From: Galaxea fascicularis
Lineage: Eukaryota; Cnidaria; Anthozoa; Scleractinia; Euphylliidae
NCBI GenBank assembly: GCA_948470475.1
Contig: OX419344.1
Span: 18,164,725-18,228,724 of the forward strand
Length of the DNA: 64,000 bases
Direction of reading: 5' to 3'
Of this stretch, positions 34,501-46,786 are shown one piece after another; the first letter of the stretch is position 1; every line of letters starts with the position of its first letter. Position numbers and translations under genes: made by a program. The notes under the pieces are model-generated. The model saw nothing but the letters and a program-made list of their open reading frames with translations, made no database searches and had not been told where the DNA came from.

Positions 34501-37500
34501 GGTACGCGGTCTTTCAACAAAAATGCATCAGCTAAATTCTTGAAACGAGGACGTTTACAAAAGTGCGGTTCGATATGATACTGCGAAGTCAAACAAAAGG
34601 GTGGCCAGATGGCCGCCATCTTTGCACTAATGCAAATTGAGAATTACCAAGAACGGGATTTGATTGCTCGACTGGCTCTCTCTCTCTCTCTTTTTTTTCT
34701 TTTTGTAAGCATGATTTTTTTTAACCTTATGCTATTTGGGGTGTCATTTTCTAACCACATAAACAGATTTAAACCTTTTATTTGCCTTAATTAATTAAGG
34801 TGGGGTTTCTATTTTAGGCCATGTCTACTACTGTTAACGCCTTTTGTCGGCAATTTACAGCTCCCTTTTGTTCTCCTACGAGGATCTCAGCACGGAACAA
34901 CTCTAGCCCTACTAAAATCCGTGTATCGTGGCAGGCATTCCCCAATTCCTGTTGGCAGGGGATTTCAAGAGGCTACTCTATGCTTCTTCAAGTTAACAAA
35001 ACTGCCCACAAGGAAAACAAGACTTGGAGTCGACAATTTTTCCTAGGACCCAGTACAACAGGGTTTCTGATAGAAGGCCTTCAGACATACACGACCTACA
35101 GCCTTCAGGTGGCTGCACGGACCGATACAGGCCCTGGACCTTACAGTGAAGCTTTATATGTAGGTGAGCGTAAAATGTTTAGTTGATTAAAAGAGAACAT
35201 CGTGCTTGTTACGTAAACCATTTGCTGATCATTCATTCCCATCATGACCAAGCATGGGAAGAAATTTCCATGGGGCTTATGCAAACCATTCCATTTATTT
35301 GAATTTTTTCCCTTTTTTGACCCAATTATTCAATATTCATGCACAGTCAATTCAAACGTCTTCCAAAAAACATTTTTACTGTGCAACCGGTTCCTTACAC
35401 GAGTTTGGCATTAGTTTTATTGCCTATAAGAGCAACAAGAAATTGATAGTCATTTAAGATCATCATCGACATCATAATTATCACCAAAGTAATCAAAATG
35501 CAATTATTTTTAAGCTAACCTAACCTATTACCTGCCTTGATTCCTTTAGACACATGCCGATGTCCTAAGAAGTTTATTGTTAACTGGGTACAAGCTTCAC
35601 CCCTGAGTTTCACCGAGAATGATGTAAAAGGGACAAGACCCGCGGGAATATTGCCCAAACTGCTGCATGATATGATACATCACACCTGTGGTGTATGCCA
35701 TGGTCATAAAAGGACAATGATTATCTTTAGAGAGGAGAAGCTCGCCATTCGTAAACTGGCTAATTCATCGAGCGATCACAACCAATTGAATTTACCAATT
35801 AGTATGGAGCGTCATGTACCGTTTGATAGGGAAGAGTATGTGTTTCTTCCCGTACTTGAGGTAGCTGGGATTGCCGTACTCATGCGAAAGCCCAGCTCAG
35901 GAGTGTACGCACTCTACCTAGGATCTGCTGTAATGCATCGCTGGCCTGTTGTTCTTATGATGTTTGCGTTGCATTGCGTGTTTGGTTTGGCAATGTGGAG
36001 CGTGGTAAGTACTTAATCTCTGGTCAAATTGTAGTTTATATCCTGTAAAACGACGCTTAACTTTTGCAAAAAGCAGCATATTATTCCCTGGCTCTTATCA
36101 GAGTGTTCATTGTAAGTCTATTAAATACAACTAAAAGAGCATCAACTGCCAGCTTTATCCGATTGAATATTGGAAATTAATTGAGAAGTAGCCCTTCCTA
36201 AAGAGATCACGATGTTGTATGTTATAGTTAAGTTGCGACGATAGCTCACAAAGTTTTTTTTCGGACGACTAAAATACTTCATGGCTGATATTATGATCTA
36301 CGCCCTACAGTTAGGCAAGCCAAACTGCTGAGCACTAAAATGAACAGTTGCAAAAAAGGCACCTACTGAACATTTAAATCCTCGCCGTGTTGCGGAAAAA
36401 ATTATAAGTACAATAAACCAAAGAAGCAAGCAGAATCAAACAAGAAAGATAACAATGACACAAGCAAAGAGAACAACGAACAAAGAAGCAACGCTAAAAA
36501 AACTTATCTTTTTTCAACAAGTTTAGTATCGGTTAACTTAGTAGTGTTGCATAGGTCGTTGCTTACAACTGGTTCTTGTTTTGCAGGAGAAGTATAAGAA
36601 CCCATCTCAGTTTTCGCCGCTATTTACAAAAGGCTGGTCGCAGGGTATTTGGTGTGCTATTATCACTATGACAACCGTTGGGTAAATAAATTAAATACAT
36701 CATTACTTATAAGACGTCATATAGTGTGGGCTTGTTTGGGACACCGATATCGCGAACCCATAAAAAGTATTGTAATTTTAATTTGAGAGAAATGTTTTCG
36801 CTATTGTTTCGTTTTTGTTTTGTTGTTGTTTTTTTTTCATTGTAAACTTCAATTGTTACAGTTCAACATGGTTGCCACAGGCCAGGAAATGGTCAGGAAA
36901 AAAATTCTTCAAGGTCAGGGGAAAGTCAGGGAATTTCACTCCGAGTCAGGGAAAAATTAAGTCTCTGAGGGAAGTCAGGGAAAAGTGAAATTTTAAGGGT
37001 AATAATTTATTTATTGTCGATGTTTTTGTGTGAACAAGAATTCGAGCTGTCAACTGATGTTGACAGCTCGCATTCTGTAAGGGGAGGTTGGAAGCCATTA
37101 GCAGGCCTAATTTGAATGGTTTCTTTTGTTTATTTTGTTGGTCAGGGAAATTTTACATTTGTCAGGGAAAAGTCAGGGAATTTCAAAATCCTGTGGCTGT
37201 GGCAACCAAGTAAACAAATACAAAAAACTTGATCGTGCAAAAAAAAAAAAAACAATGTTTTCCCGTGTTTTCTAGCACGGCAAACGCAATTACAGGAAAA
37301 CAGATGTTTGCCAGGCGTTCACCGATCATTAAACACTTGGAAATCAGCAAATATTCTGATGTTCTCTTGCGTTTTCTTGGATTTTTTTTAGGACGGAACG
37401 CTCAGAAAACGTGAAATATCTTGGTATTCTTGCTTTTTCTGGGACGACGAACTCCTGCTAATTGAAGAAAATCACGTTTTCCAACGTTTAATGAATCTTG

Positions 37501-39153
37501 CTGGCGTTTTCGAACGCTTACTGATCGGTTACAACTCGAAAAATGGCTTGTATTCTGGTCTTGGGCGATCATTTTGCTCTAAAGTTTATAAATAATTCGA
37601 ACAATGTTTGTCCTAACCCACCACTAATTCTTCGGGAAATATTAGCGCACACCTGCACATAGCTTTTAGCTTTGGCTAGCTGTCCCTGCTTTGGAAGCTT
37701 ATTATTTTCTCTCCCGGAAAGCACGGCAATGATACTTTAGTCGAAATGTTTTGGGTCGTATGTGAATTTAAAACCCTAACGTGCAAATTCTAGTGCAGGT
37801 GGGACCCTCAAATTTTGTGCATTCAAGGTTTTCTCAAGTTATTTTACATCGGGTTCCCATACAAAAGTACTGTCATTTCTGACTCGCTTGCCTACCCGAA
37901 CAAGATGGCGTTAAAAACCGTCTTATGGTAATGGGGAATTGTGCCAACTTATTCGCATACTAAATTGAAGGATGGCGCATGCCTTGAAAGTCTTGGGAAG
38001 GAGGAAAGGGGGAAGTAGCTTTTGCAACCTATTGTATGTGAAAGTTCTGGAGACCCTGATAAAGATATCCACTCACTCAGGTATGGTGATCGTTATCCAG
38101 TGTCAGTACCCGGAAAACTGCTGGTTGTGGTCTCTCTGCTGGTGGGCGTGGTCATGGATACACTATTTATAGCATCAATGACAGCATCCCTTACTGTGTT
38201 TGTTATGGACGAGGCAGCCAACCCCGAGCGAGGAAGGACGGTTAGTAAGACCTGAAAGAATCAATATAAAAATATGATTTCACAAATTCGTTGCTTTAGT
38301 TATAATTGAAGGTTATTCCTCGAGCGATCGTTTGATATGAGATCGTAAATAGCTATTTCCTATTTCAACAATCGCAAATAGGACAATCAATCTTATTTGT
38401 GGGATTTTAAACATATTAGCATTATCAGCGTTTTAGCATCTTTGTATCAGTTTCCTTTTTTACTCTTTTTGTTCGTTTACTCCTTTTCACAGGGTCCACA
38501 CTGATGTCGGTTTAATAACTGAACCGTTACGCCATATAAATATTTCAATTATTATTATTATTCTTATCATTATCATTATTAATCATCAGCATCATCAACC
38601 CCATCATCATCATTATCATCATCATAAATTTAAAACAAGCAAGAAACAGTACTGACTTTGTTCAACCATTTTGCAAGAAACAACAGAGGACGGTTACACG
38701 TAACAACTGATGTTACATAGCAGCTGACCCAATCAAAACCCTGGAGTTTGGTTACGCAAAGGCACTTGTTAAATAAAGCGAGATCATTCACTGATTTGGC
38801 GCTTATTATACATTCACGTAAAAAAAATAATTGCGATTTTGAAGAGTGTAAGTCTGGGTACGTAGGGTCTGATTGGTGGAGCAACAAAAAGGTATGAACG
38901 TAGACGCTGAACGAAATCTGGCCAAGATTGTGAAAACAAAAACATTAAAATTGTTCTCCATATTTGTTCTCGTTACTGATCTCGTTTAAGACTGATTCAC
39001 ACTTGCGAAATAACGACATAATGGGGAAGATCACGCAAACGAAAAAAGTACCTCAGTCGTGTTGATGTTTCATGTCTCTAGTGTGAACAACACATCATAA
39101 TGACATAGTAGGAGGATAAAACTGATCTTTTCTTTACGTGATTATGACTATGT

Positions 39154-39187
<34 letters not shown>

Positions 39188-42100
39188 CTTAGTCGTTTAT
39201 TTTCTAATACACTAACGTCTCTTTATTGGGCTCAGATTGGAGTCGTCAGCGGTTCTGTGGAACAACCTGTTGCCATGCGCATGAATGGAAGCAAAGGGGT
39301 GACGTGTAAGTTGTATGAAACGACGCAATTGTAGATTAGATTACATTGATAAATGTATGTGTTCCCCGGTCCTGTGCACAGGAGCTTGTTGTATACGTTT
39401 ACTTTAAATACCATCAGCTATATTTTGCTTGGAAATAGCGTTAATAGAGTTTTTTTCGGAAATATAAGCAGGAATAAAGTTTAATGTGTTTAAATGTATA
39501 ACTTGGGGCTTCTGGCCCGGCAAAACTATGATCTACCGTTATACGAGAATTTGGTTTAATAGATAACTAAATCAGATAACTAAATGTAAGTTGGCAACCT
39601 TAAACCTGGCGTTGCGAGCGTTAACCATCTGTCAGAGCGAATTCAAATGCTCCACAACACTAAACCTGCATATTGAAATTTAAGGTGACTTTTGCGAATA
39701 TCTGGTATCTGACATTTGTTGTATCTCATCAATGTGGCTTTTATTTGTTCAGCAGGATTTTATTTATAAGACTGATCATGCCAATGAGTTAGTTTGCATG
39801 CAGTATTTCCAAATTATTGTCTCAGAAATGCTTCCTTTAACTTAAATAAAGAGTCTTCAACATTTCGTTTAACTATTTCACGATCGTGACACGAGCACCC
39901 GTGCAATCCCTGAATTGGAATGCCAACAAAAATCATAAGTCAATCAGCGATCTTGGGCTCATTTTTTGAGACGTTTCAAGAAAGGGGCATTCGAAATAGA
40001 CCGTAGTCAGAATTAAAAACTACCGTCTATCCAAAGCGTTCTTTTTTCGGAATAGTAACAAAAAGGCACCCGATATAAACTCCCAGATTCTGAAACACTG
40101 CAACTTAACGAAATAATTCATTTTTTTTTGTCCAGGCATCCCCTACCCGACAAGAGAGGCTGTACTGCAGGGGCTGAAATCTGGGGCTTTAGATGGCGTG
40201 ATAATGGACGTCTTAACAATGGACTCTTTCGTAAAGGACTTGAGTGATTCCAACTTTGAAGTAGCTAAAATCATACCCAAAAAGTTTCACTATGGAATTA
40301 TTCTTAGTGGAGACCTTAGATACCTCATTAAAGACTTTCGGGAATACGTGAAGTCAATACGAATTGAAAGCTTCTCAAAGCAGCTTAAACATGATATACA
40401 AGATATGAAGGTGAGTCTTTTAATCACCGTTACTCTTCAAGAATGCTGTTTTGTTCATCTGCCCTATCCAGAACTATTAGTCATTACCTGAACCCCTGAC
40501 ATTAGGCCGGGCGCCGACAAACGCTCGCTAAACATCAAACATTATTGAACCACCATTCTGGGTGCATTTGAACACCATGTTGGGTATTGCATGGGGAATT
40601 GTTGGTATTATAGTAGATGTGGGATCATATTTAGTAGAGGGGACTAACTGTTGTTCCATGTTGTTGACCGAGGCTTCAAATATTGGAGACAGCAAATCCC
40701 AACATTTCTAGTTGTGATCGTTGACGAGAAGAAAAGTATTGAACGCGATTCAAAATCGTGAAACGTCTTTTTTCTAATGCTACAATCAGTTCAGCTACAA
40801 TCAGGAACTGAACTGGAGAACGGAGAGCAAGTGTTTCACGCAAATATTTGTTTTCGATAAGAGTCTATTTTTTTCCTCATTGTAGATGTCTGTCCGGGAG
40901 TCATTGCATCGCCAGAGTATGTCCAACGGTGTTGGAACCGTTTGAACAATTTCACAAACACTGTCTCATAACTGCTATCAATGTTGCCCAAAGCTGATCA
41001 TTTACGTCGGCTTCAGTTTTCCAGTTGAGGCTTAACGCGTAGACAAATCATAAGCGTGTTTTTCATAACTTTATGATTTTGGTGGTATGCAATAACGTTA
41101 CCTGTGATAACGCACAATTGTCTAGTTTCCAAACGTTCCTACGAAAGCTTCTGTGACAACTGGCAGCACGAATTTAAATTTGGAATATGGGATTGTTGCA
41201 GCGGTAGCAATAGAGAATGACTTACTTTCTTTTCGCTGTGTTGTTTGTTTGTAGGAAAGCCCACGAGACACCAAACCGACCGTGTCTTCCGAGGTAGAAG
41301 TAATTCCATTCTTTGATCCAAGAAATGTACTTTACCAGCGTACTGTCAAAGTCACGGGGATCGCTCTCGTTGGATCTGTGGTTATTGGCTTGCTGTATCA
41401 TATGAGCCGAGAGCGTTTCAAAGGCAAACAAGGCAAGAAGACGGATTCCGTTTGTGTCTCCTCATTGCTTTTACCAGAATGACAACTGTGTTTTAATTTT
41501 CACCGACCATTAGAAAACTGGTTTTTCCGGGTTAAGAAAAGCAGAGGAAAGTATCAAATAAATGTGAATGTATGGAATGGCATATATTTGAACTGCGGAT
41601 TAATTAAACAATGAAGATGGCTGATCATCACAGTGAGAGATGGTCACTTTTTTTATTTCCACCACTGCTCACTGATAAGCTGCGATCTCACTGACATATT
41701 TATTCTTTAATCCGCAGTTCAAATACTGATATGATTTTCATACATTCGCACTCATTTATTCATCACACACGGGTTATTTCGACCAGTTTCCAGTTGACTT
41801 GTTAGCTCAACCGGTAGAGCACACGCGACCTGAATTACCCAATTTGCCTGTTAATCGTCTGCACCAATTTTATCTAAAGTCTGCAATTTTAAATTCAACA
41901 AAACACAGGTAGAATGTACCCAGAAGCGTGTTTGAAAGCAATTATGAATTTTAACGTAAAATAATCATTTCTCTGTCGCGGGCATGGCGACATATTTTTT
42001 GAAGGATATTTCACCGATGTTAATGAATAAGTAGTGAATTGTAAAGAGAATTGCCATTAATTAAGTTTTCTGTTAAGGAAATTTAATTGCTTTGAAGGTG

Positions 42101-42452
42101 GTTCGAGGAGTCAGTATTAGTCATTATTTTTGATTTTAATGTTATTTCACTGTGACTGATTGCCCTTCTAAGGCAATAACAAATCCGCTATTCTCCAGTC
42201 CACAACGAACTCATGGTCATTTTCTTTCTTTACGCAGGTAAACCAAGAGACGCAAGGCCAAACGTAGCTGCCATTAAAGCGGAGATGAAGCAACTCGTAG
42301 ACGAATTTCATAACAGAATGCAGCGAAGATGTTGTGCTCTTAGGATCAAACATAGAAAAGAACTCCTACAATTGAGAGAGAAGCCAAGTGGTGCTGTAGT
42401 TAAACTCAAATCGTATAGACGAATAGGTTCTATCATAGCGGAAAGCGTATAA
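31599..42452 (+). CDS. PA14-FnIII ionotropic glutamate receptor-like channel with K+-type filter (5' incomplete)
   Basis: Eleven exons join without a frame break: 31599-31840, 32979-33160, 33920-34198, 34861-35163, 35550-36004, 36587-36681, 38081-38240, 39236-39305, 40136-40410, 41255-41432, 42238-42452 (stop TAA); 817 residues. Order: PA14-like domain of the fibrocystin type (1-141), two fibronectin III domains (about 142-335), ligand-binding lobe S1 (about 336-460), TM1 (about 467-487), pore with GIWCAIITMTTVG then YGD (filter T517-D522), TM3 ending IASMTASLTVF, S2 (about 573-687), TM4 (720-737), basic cytoplasmic tail. Candidate ligand residues: Arg in PISMER, Ser in VVSGSVE, Asp in VIMDVLTMD. 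Known parallels for the filter are bacterial GluR0 and rotifer AvGluR1. Potassium selectivity and glutamate binding are inference. All introns are GT-AG except the last, GC-AG. The signal peptide and start lie upstream and were not found. Confidence 0.85.
33258..33288 (-). ncRNA. Hammerhead-like core, minus strand
   Basis: Minus strand reads CTGATGA, TGACTTTCGCCCGGCTGTC, GAAAC: both conserved boxes with a GAC/GTC stem II. It lies in the receptor's second mapped intron, 16 bases from a second core on the other strand. Probably a Penelope-like element remnant. Confidence 0.5.
33304..33332 (+). ncRNA. Hammerhead-like core, plus strand
   Basis: CTGACGA, CTTCAGATCAGGCAGCC, GAAAC, then GTCAGTC. 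The two catalytic boxes are present and in order, but stem II does not pair well, so activity is doubtful. Confidence 0.4.
36870..37207. mobile_element. MITE with GGTTGCCACAG ends, GTCAGGG repeats
   Basis: GGTTGCCACAGGCC at 36870 is inverted as TGGCTGTGGCAACC at 37194-37207. At least eight copies of GTCAGGGAA fill both ends. It lies in the intron that splits the selectivity filter codon of the receptor. Confidence 0.65.
38570..38630 (+). repeat. ATT/CAT microsatellite
   Basis: Runs of ATTATT followed by CATCAT in a receptor intron. Confidence 0.8.
38986..39191. mobile_element. MITE with TAAG...TTCACACTTGCG ends
   Basis: TAAGACTGATTCACACTTGC at about 38987 is inverted at 39160-39191 (GTCGCAAGTGTGAACCAGGC, CTTA). 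GTCGTTATGTC words are repeated inside. In the intron before receptor exon 39236-39305. Confidence 0.65.
41433..41438 (+). other. GC splice donor or alternative retained-intron end of receptor
   Basis: Exon 41255-41432 ends GGCAAACAAG and the intron opens GCAAGA. Joining here to 42238 keeps the frame (G|GT). If the site is not used, the frame runs on for about 17 codons to a TGA at 41480-41482, giving a short alternative tail that ends shortly after TM4. Confidence 0.65.
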
Positions 42453-42589
42453 CGAGAAACTTGTCGATTTCTTCTTATTATTTTTATTTATTTATTTATT
42501 TTTTGCAAAGATCTTTTCTTTCGTGCGACGCTAGGTGTGTCAATGCATTGACAGTGGTAAGCTGGATTTTTAGTAAGCTTCTCTTGCAG

Positions 42590-42691
42590 GCTGATAACGC
42601 AAATTTAACAAGCCATAAAGTAATATATGCGCCGGTGGAAATAAACACTTACCAATTACTGGAAGAGGTTAAGCCTGATAGCGAGACTTAG
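42590..42691 (+). CDS. Possible alternative last exon of the receptor gene
   Basis: After the acceptor TCTCTTGCAG the frame reads ADNANLTSHKVIYAPVEINT and on to a TAG at 42689-42691. A donor inside the preceding exon (GAAAGC|GTATAA, just before the TAA stop) would join in phase 0 and extend the tail by 33 residues. The AATAAA at 42840 serves either version. The protein character is modest and there is no independent support. Confidence 0.35.
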   Translation, partial: ADNANLTSHKVIYAPVEINTYQLLEEVKPDSET

Positions 42692-42839
42692 CGTGGCCGA
42701 AACCGAAGGCTGAGGCAGATAACAAGGCAAGGCCTTGCATTCATTCATCTGGATCGAATTTTGTGTGCTGGCGTTTGTACTCGATTGGCTTGAGTGCCAT
42801 GCTGACCGTTGTCAGTTGTTACTGTTTTCACTGTAATCC

Positions 42840-42845
42840 AATAAA
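42840..42845 (+). terminator. Polyadenylation signal AATAAA of the receptor gene
   Basis: First canonical AATAAA downstream of the receptor stop at 42452, about 390 bases into the presumed 3' UTR. Confidence 0.5.
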
Positions 42846-42899
42846 ATAGCTGTTAAATTTAACATGAGTCTTGTTTTCTGTGTAGTTAAAACCAATTTC

Positions 42900-43890
42900 C
42901 ACTTCCATGCTTCCGTCTGGCAAAAAAATTCTTCAAAGAAATACTACATCAACATTTTTCAGCAAAAGAGATATCCTCTGTGGATAATGGCATAAAATTG
43001 TAACTTGCGTTCACCAATTCATGCTATACAACTGCTATTCAACAGCGGTTCCAGAATTAATCAGATCTCCCAACCAAGATCTCCGCCCGCACTTTCTAAT
43101 CATTGGTGACTGTTAGTTTGTAACCTTGCAACCTAAAAGTCGCAGCGCAGTCCAAACATTTCCTGCAGTAAGATATTAAAAAAAAACCCAAAGTAAAAAT
43201 ACTAAAAATGGTGAACTTAGACCCGATTTGGCAAAAAGGTTCTATAAACAAATTTATGAGAATTTTCAGCAAAACAAACACGTTTGTCGCGTATGTAAAA
43301 CTATTCACTGTAACATGACGTCACTTCTGCATGTTTAAAACTTATTAAACACTCATCAGTGACTGGTCCCCTTTTGCCAAAGGCAATGGATCACAATCGA
43401 TCCACCTTTTCTGTAAAACTTCGAAAAAAATATGTCTTACTTTAATCAATATAGTTTTTAGATATCCGTTTCCAAGCCATAAATGCAGTTTAGAATGTTT
43501 AGGGCACATTTTCGAAGTGTCTCTCCGTAGCCAGAATTTTCGAACGGAACGCACGTGCGCAATGGGTGTTGACACTTGGAATAAAAATGGCACCCGCACG
43601 AAAGAAGAAAATGTATCAGTTCCAAAGAAAAATGGTTTTTATTGCCTCCAAATCTTGTGCTAGAGGTTTATACCCATGTGGATTTGAAATATGCTATCCT
43701 AAACACCCAGTCACATATAACCTTAAGTTCACCAAGTAAATAACCGTGGCGGTTTTTATCTCGGAATAATCAGGAATCAAAGCTAATAGAAACGATAGTG
43801 ATAATGGCCGAAAGTAGGCCTACCTGGGCAACCACAGTGTAGTCCATATTTGGTACGCATGTGGGTTTTAAAGTTTGAAGATGTCACTTG
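42900..43890. other. Unassigned intergenic stretch
   Basis: No gene or element recognised. A minus-strand open frame of 84 residues at 43345-43599 has no known motif. Confidence 0.4.
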
Positions 43891-44065
43891 CAGTTCACGA
43901 TAAGAAAAGCTTTGCAAGTGAAGAGTGCTCATCGCAGTAAATTTTCCAATTTAAGCAACTGGAAAGAAGAAGCCTGAAAAAGTCAGGGCTTCAACGGGAC
44001 TCGAACCCGTGACCTCCGCGATACCGGTGTGATGCTCTACCAACTGAGCTATGAAGCCACACATT
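43890..44065 (-). mobile_element. tRNA-derived SINE
   Basis: Minus strand: tRNA-like head (44059-43988) GGCTTCATAGCTCAGTTGGT...GGGTTCGAGTCCC, then CAGGGCTTCAAC inverse, CTGACTTTTTCAGGCTTC and a TTTCCAGTTGCTTAAATTGG tail. The tail and a piece of the head are repeated in direct orientation at 44161-44240, so a second broken copy lies beside it. Confidence 0.75.
43988..44059 (-). tRNA. tRNA-like SINE head
   Basis: GGCTTCA/TGAAGCC acceptor, GCTC/GAGC D arm, ACGGG TTCGAGT CCCGT T arm, apparent anticodon GGT but with C instead of T at position 33. A SINE tail follows, so probably not a decoding tRNA. Confidence 0.6.
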
Positions 44066-44167
44066 GGGAGCGAGGTCAATTATTGAGTTCATATTTTCCC
44101 GCACAGAGAAGTGATGTGAAGTATATATGAAATAATTCATATTTGTACTGCGGTTGTAGATGCAAGT

Positions 44168-44198
<31 letters not shown>

Positions 44199-46501
44199 TT
44201 AAGCAACTGGAAAGAAGTGTGGCTTCATAGCTCAGTTTGCTGGGAAACCAACCAATTTTATCTAGCTGGCTGGGAAATATCTTGTGTGTCTTGCTGGCAA
44301 AAAGGAACAGATATTTTTTTTCCCAGCAATATTAAAAAACACCTGAAAATGCCTGAATAACATTTAGTTTTATTAACTGGGGTATAATAATACATTTTTC
44401 AGCAAATTGGTCGTTTTGTGCCCCTGTCCACATCCAAATTGAGGCTTTTTTTCTTGATGCGGTAAATCACAGCGGGCCCAGACGTTGTTTGTGATTTACA
44501 TACGTGACAGTATTGCGTTACGTTTTGAGCCATTTAAGAGAATGTATGAAAATGGTTCGAAAATCGCTCTAAATTCAACTTGTAGTAAAGGATTTCAATA
44601 AAAGAAGCTTACCTCAGTCTGCGCTTGTGTTATTTTGAAGTCTTTGTGGTAGCTGTGTCGTTCTAAAGCCATTTTGACGATTTAAACTTTTCCAGGTTTG
44701 CTTTGCAGTAAAGAGAAACGAAAGGCTAGCGACCTGGTCGGCCGACGGCGAAGCTCCATAAATTCCACTAAAATGCTCGGAGCTCGCCAAAATTGCCTCA
44801 CGACAGCCGTCGATAATTCTTCTTCGTAGTTGCTTCGCCTCGGATTCCAAGGTTTATCTTATCCGCCCGAAAAACACTCCTTTTCGAGCGCCGGCTGCCC
44901 ATTTCTGCTTCGTCTCGATCCGTAACGAGTTATCTTGGCCACGGATTTCATTTCAAAATCGTTGGCTTAGCGACCGCTCCATCCCGACAAAGTCGCCCTC
45001 AACCGTAGGGAGGCACAGGTCAATTTGCTCTATGCAAATTAAACCGTATCATGATCCCTGGAGAAATTACACAGGAAAAGGCGGGAAACTCACACAAACA
45101 TTCCGCTTACTCATTACTTAGTGGGGGGAAGGGCCTACTTACAGCTGATAGAGCGCTTGTAACGATGGGTTCTTATAGGTCCTCATAGCCTAGAAGTGCA
45201 TTTTCTTCCGATTGACGTAATACTTTGGTCAACTGGAAACGATGGGGTAGGGCGTACTGAAAGACTATTGAACATAAAATCTCCGGAATCAAAATTGTTC
45301 GGAACAGGTCGCAAGGACATCTGCAAATGGTTAGACTTTCTAGTATTCTCGGATAAGGACAATAAATCGTAGGTCCCCTCTCATAATTGATTCTGTGGGA
45401 CGTAAAAGAACCCCTGTTCGAAAAGAGTAGTAGTTCCCGGTGTGGTGGTCTATCTGTGACGTGAGTCTTTCCCTTGCGCGACAAGATTGAACAAAAGACT
45501 ATACAAAACCCTTCCCGCAAACCCGCAACACACCAAAAGACTAAGTAATGTTACAAATTTAATAAATTTAAAATACATAGAAGATTATTAAACGCAGAAC
45601 TAACAACTCCTAACTTATAATTTAGATATAAAACTAAGCTAACTTAAAAGATAACACTAAATTAATTAATTACTTAACTCTTATATTTACAATTGGACAG
45701 TTTAGTCCAGTTCTTTGATAGTCCAGTAATTCCTTGTCCTTGATACTCTTCCAAAACAAACAAACCGAAAACAACCTACAACCATCAACCTTCTCACAAT
45801 CTTTCTTCACCTTTGGCGCCCTCCTTCTTTACCTTGCTCTATCTCTTAGCTTTCATCTTTCTTCTTCGTACTTGCTTTTTCCAACACCTTCGCGCTCGCC
45901 GCCGCCGACAAAGGGGTTTTGTCTGTGGGACACAGCTGGCTCCTACCAATGGCTCTTGGCAGTGGTATCTTGAGCGTCGTGGCCTTCGACCTTTCAGTTC
46001 GCAAACTTTCCTTCTTCTTGCTTCTCTCCCACTTTCTTTCCTTCCAACTGACAACTGACTGACTGACCACCTTCACCACGAAACTTACATTTTATACAGA
46101 TGCATACTATTAGCAATTAACACTTTACATACATACGCGGTACCTTACAATCGTATGTTATTTTACACTCTTACGTCCTAAACACGATAACTTTACACTC
46201 CTATGATAACGCTTTACAAAATTTACAAGATATTAATTACAGACTAAGTTACAATACATCTCTAATTACAAACCACACTACAACGCTGAATTAACACTAG
46301 ATAATTAACGCTAGGACGATATGAAATACTGAAACCGAAAAACTAACAAAAAGCTAAATAAAAACATGACAAAAAAGACAAAAACAATGACGAAAAATGT
46401 AAATATTAGAAATTCCGTGACACTATCTCATCCGATGATTAAATACTCGGAGATATATCTGCATAAGCTACTCTAAAATCCGAGGCTAAATAAAGTAATG
46501 T

Positions 46502-46786
46502 ATGTATGTATGTATGAACGAAACTAGCATGTCTAGTGTGCGAATGTTAGAGCTTGCCAATGCCCTGCATCATCGAGCTTACGAATGCGATGGTGAAGAA
46601 AACAAGATGCCTTTCGCGGAAATGCAGCTAATTGTAGTTGGCGAATTTTTGCAGCTACGGCCTGTTCCGAACAATTTTGATTCCGGAGATTTTATGTTCA
46701 ATAGTCTTTCAGTACGCCCTACCCCATCGTTTCCAGTTGACCAAAGTATTACGTCAATCGGAAGAAAATGCACTTCTAGGCTATGA
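46502..46786 (+). pseudogene. PIF1-like helicase fragment inside the foldback element
   Basis: The frame contains FAEMQLIVVGEFLQLRPVPN, matching the PIF1 motif around QLIVVGDFxQLPPV, then DSGDFMFNSL. After that the conserved continuation (YALPHRFQLTKVLRQSEENA) is in another frame, seen also on the minus strand at 45173-45260 in the left arm. So the gene is frameshifted and lacks Walker A. PIF1-type helicases are often captured by Helitron-like elements; the origin here is unknown. Confidence 0.7.

Noticed and set aside
42449..42452. PDZ-binding motif at the receptor end (AESV)
   Set aside because: Glu rather than Ser/Thr at the -2 position makes it a poor class I ligand; too weak to claim.
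43345..43599. 84-residue minus-strand frame
   Set aside because: No motif, no splice context, and no relative in the window.
45734..46079. Overlapping open frames on both strands in the foldback spacer
   Set aside because: Low-complexity, mutually overlapping, no recognisable domain.
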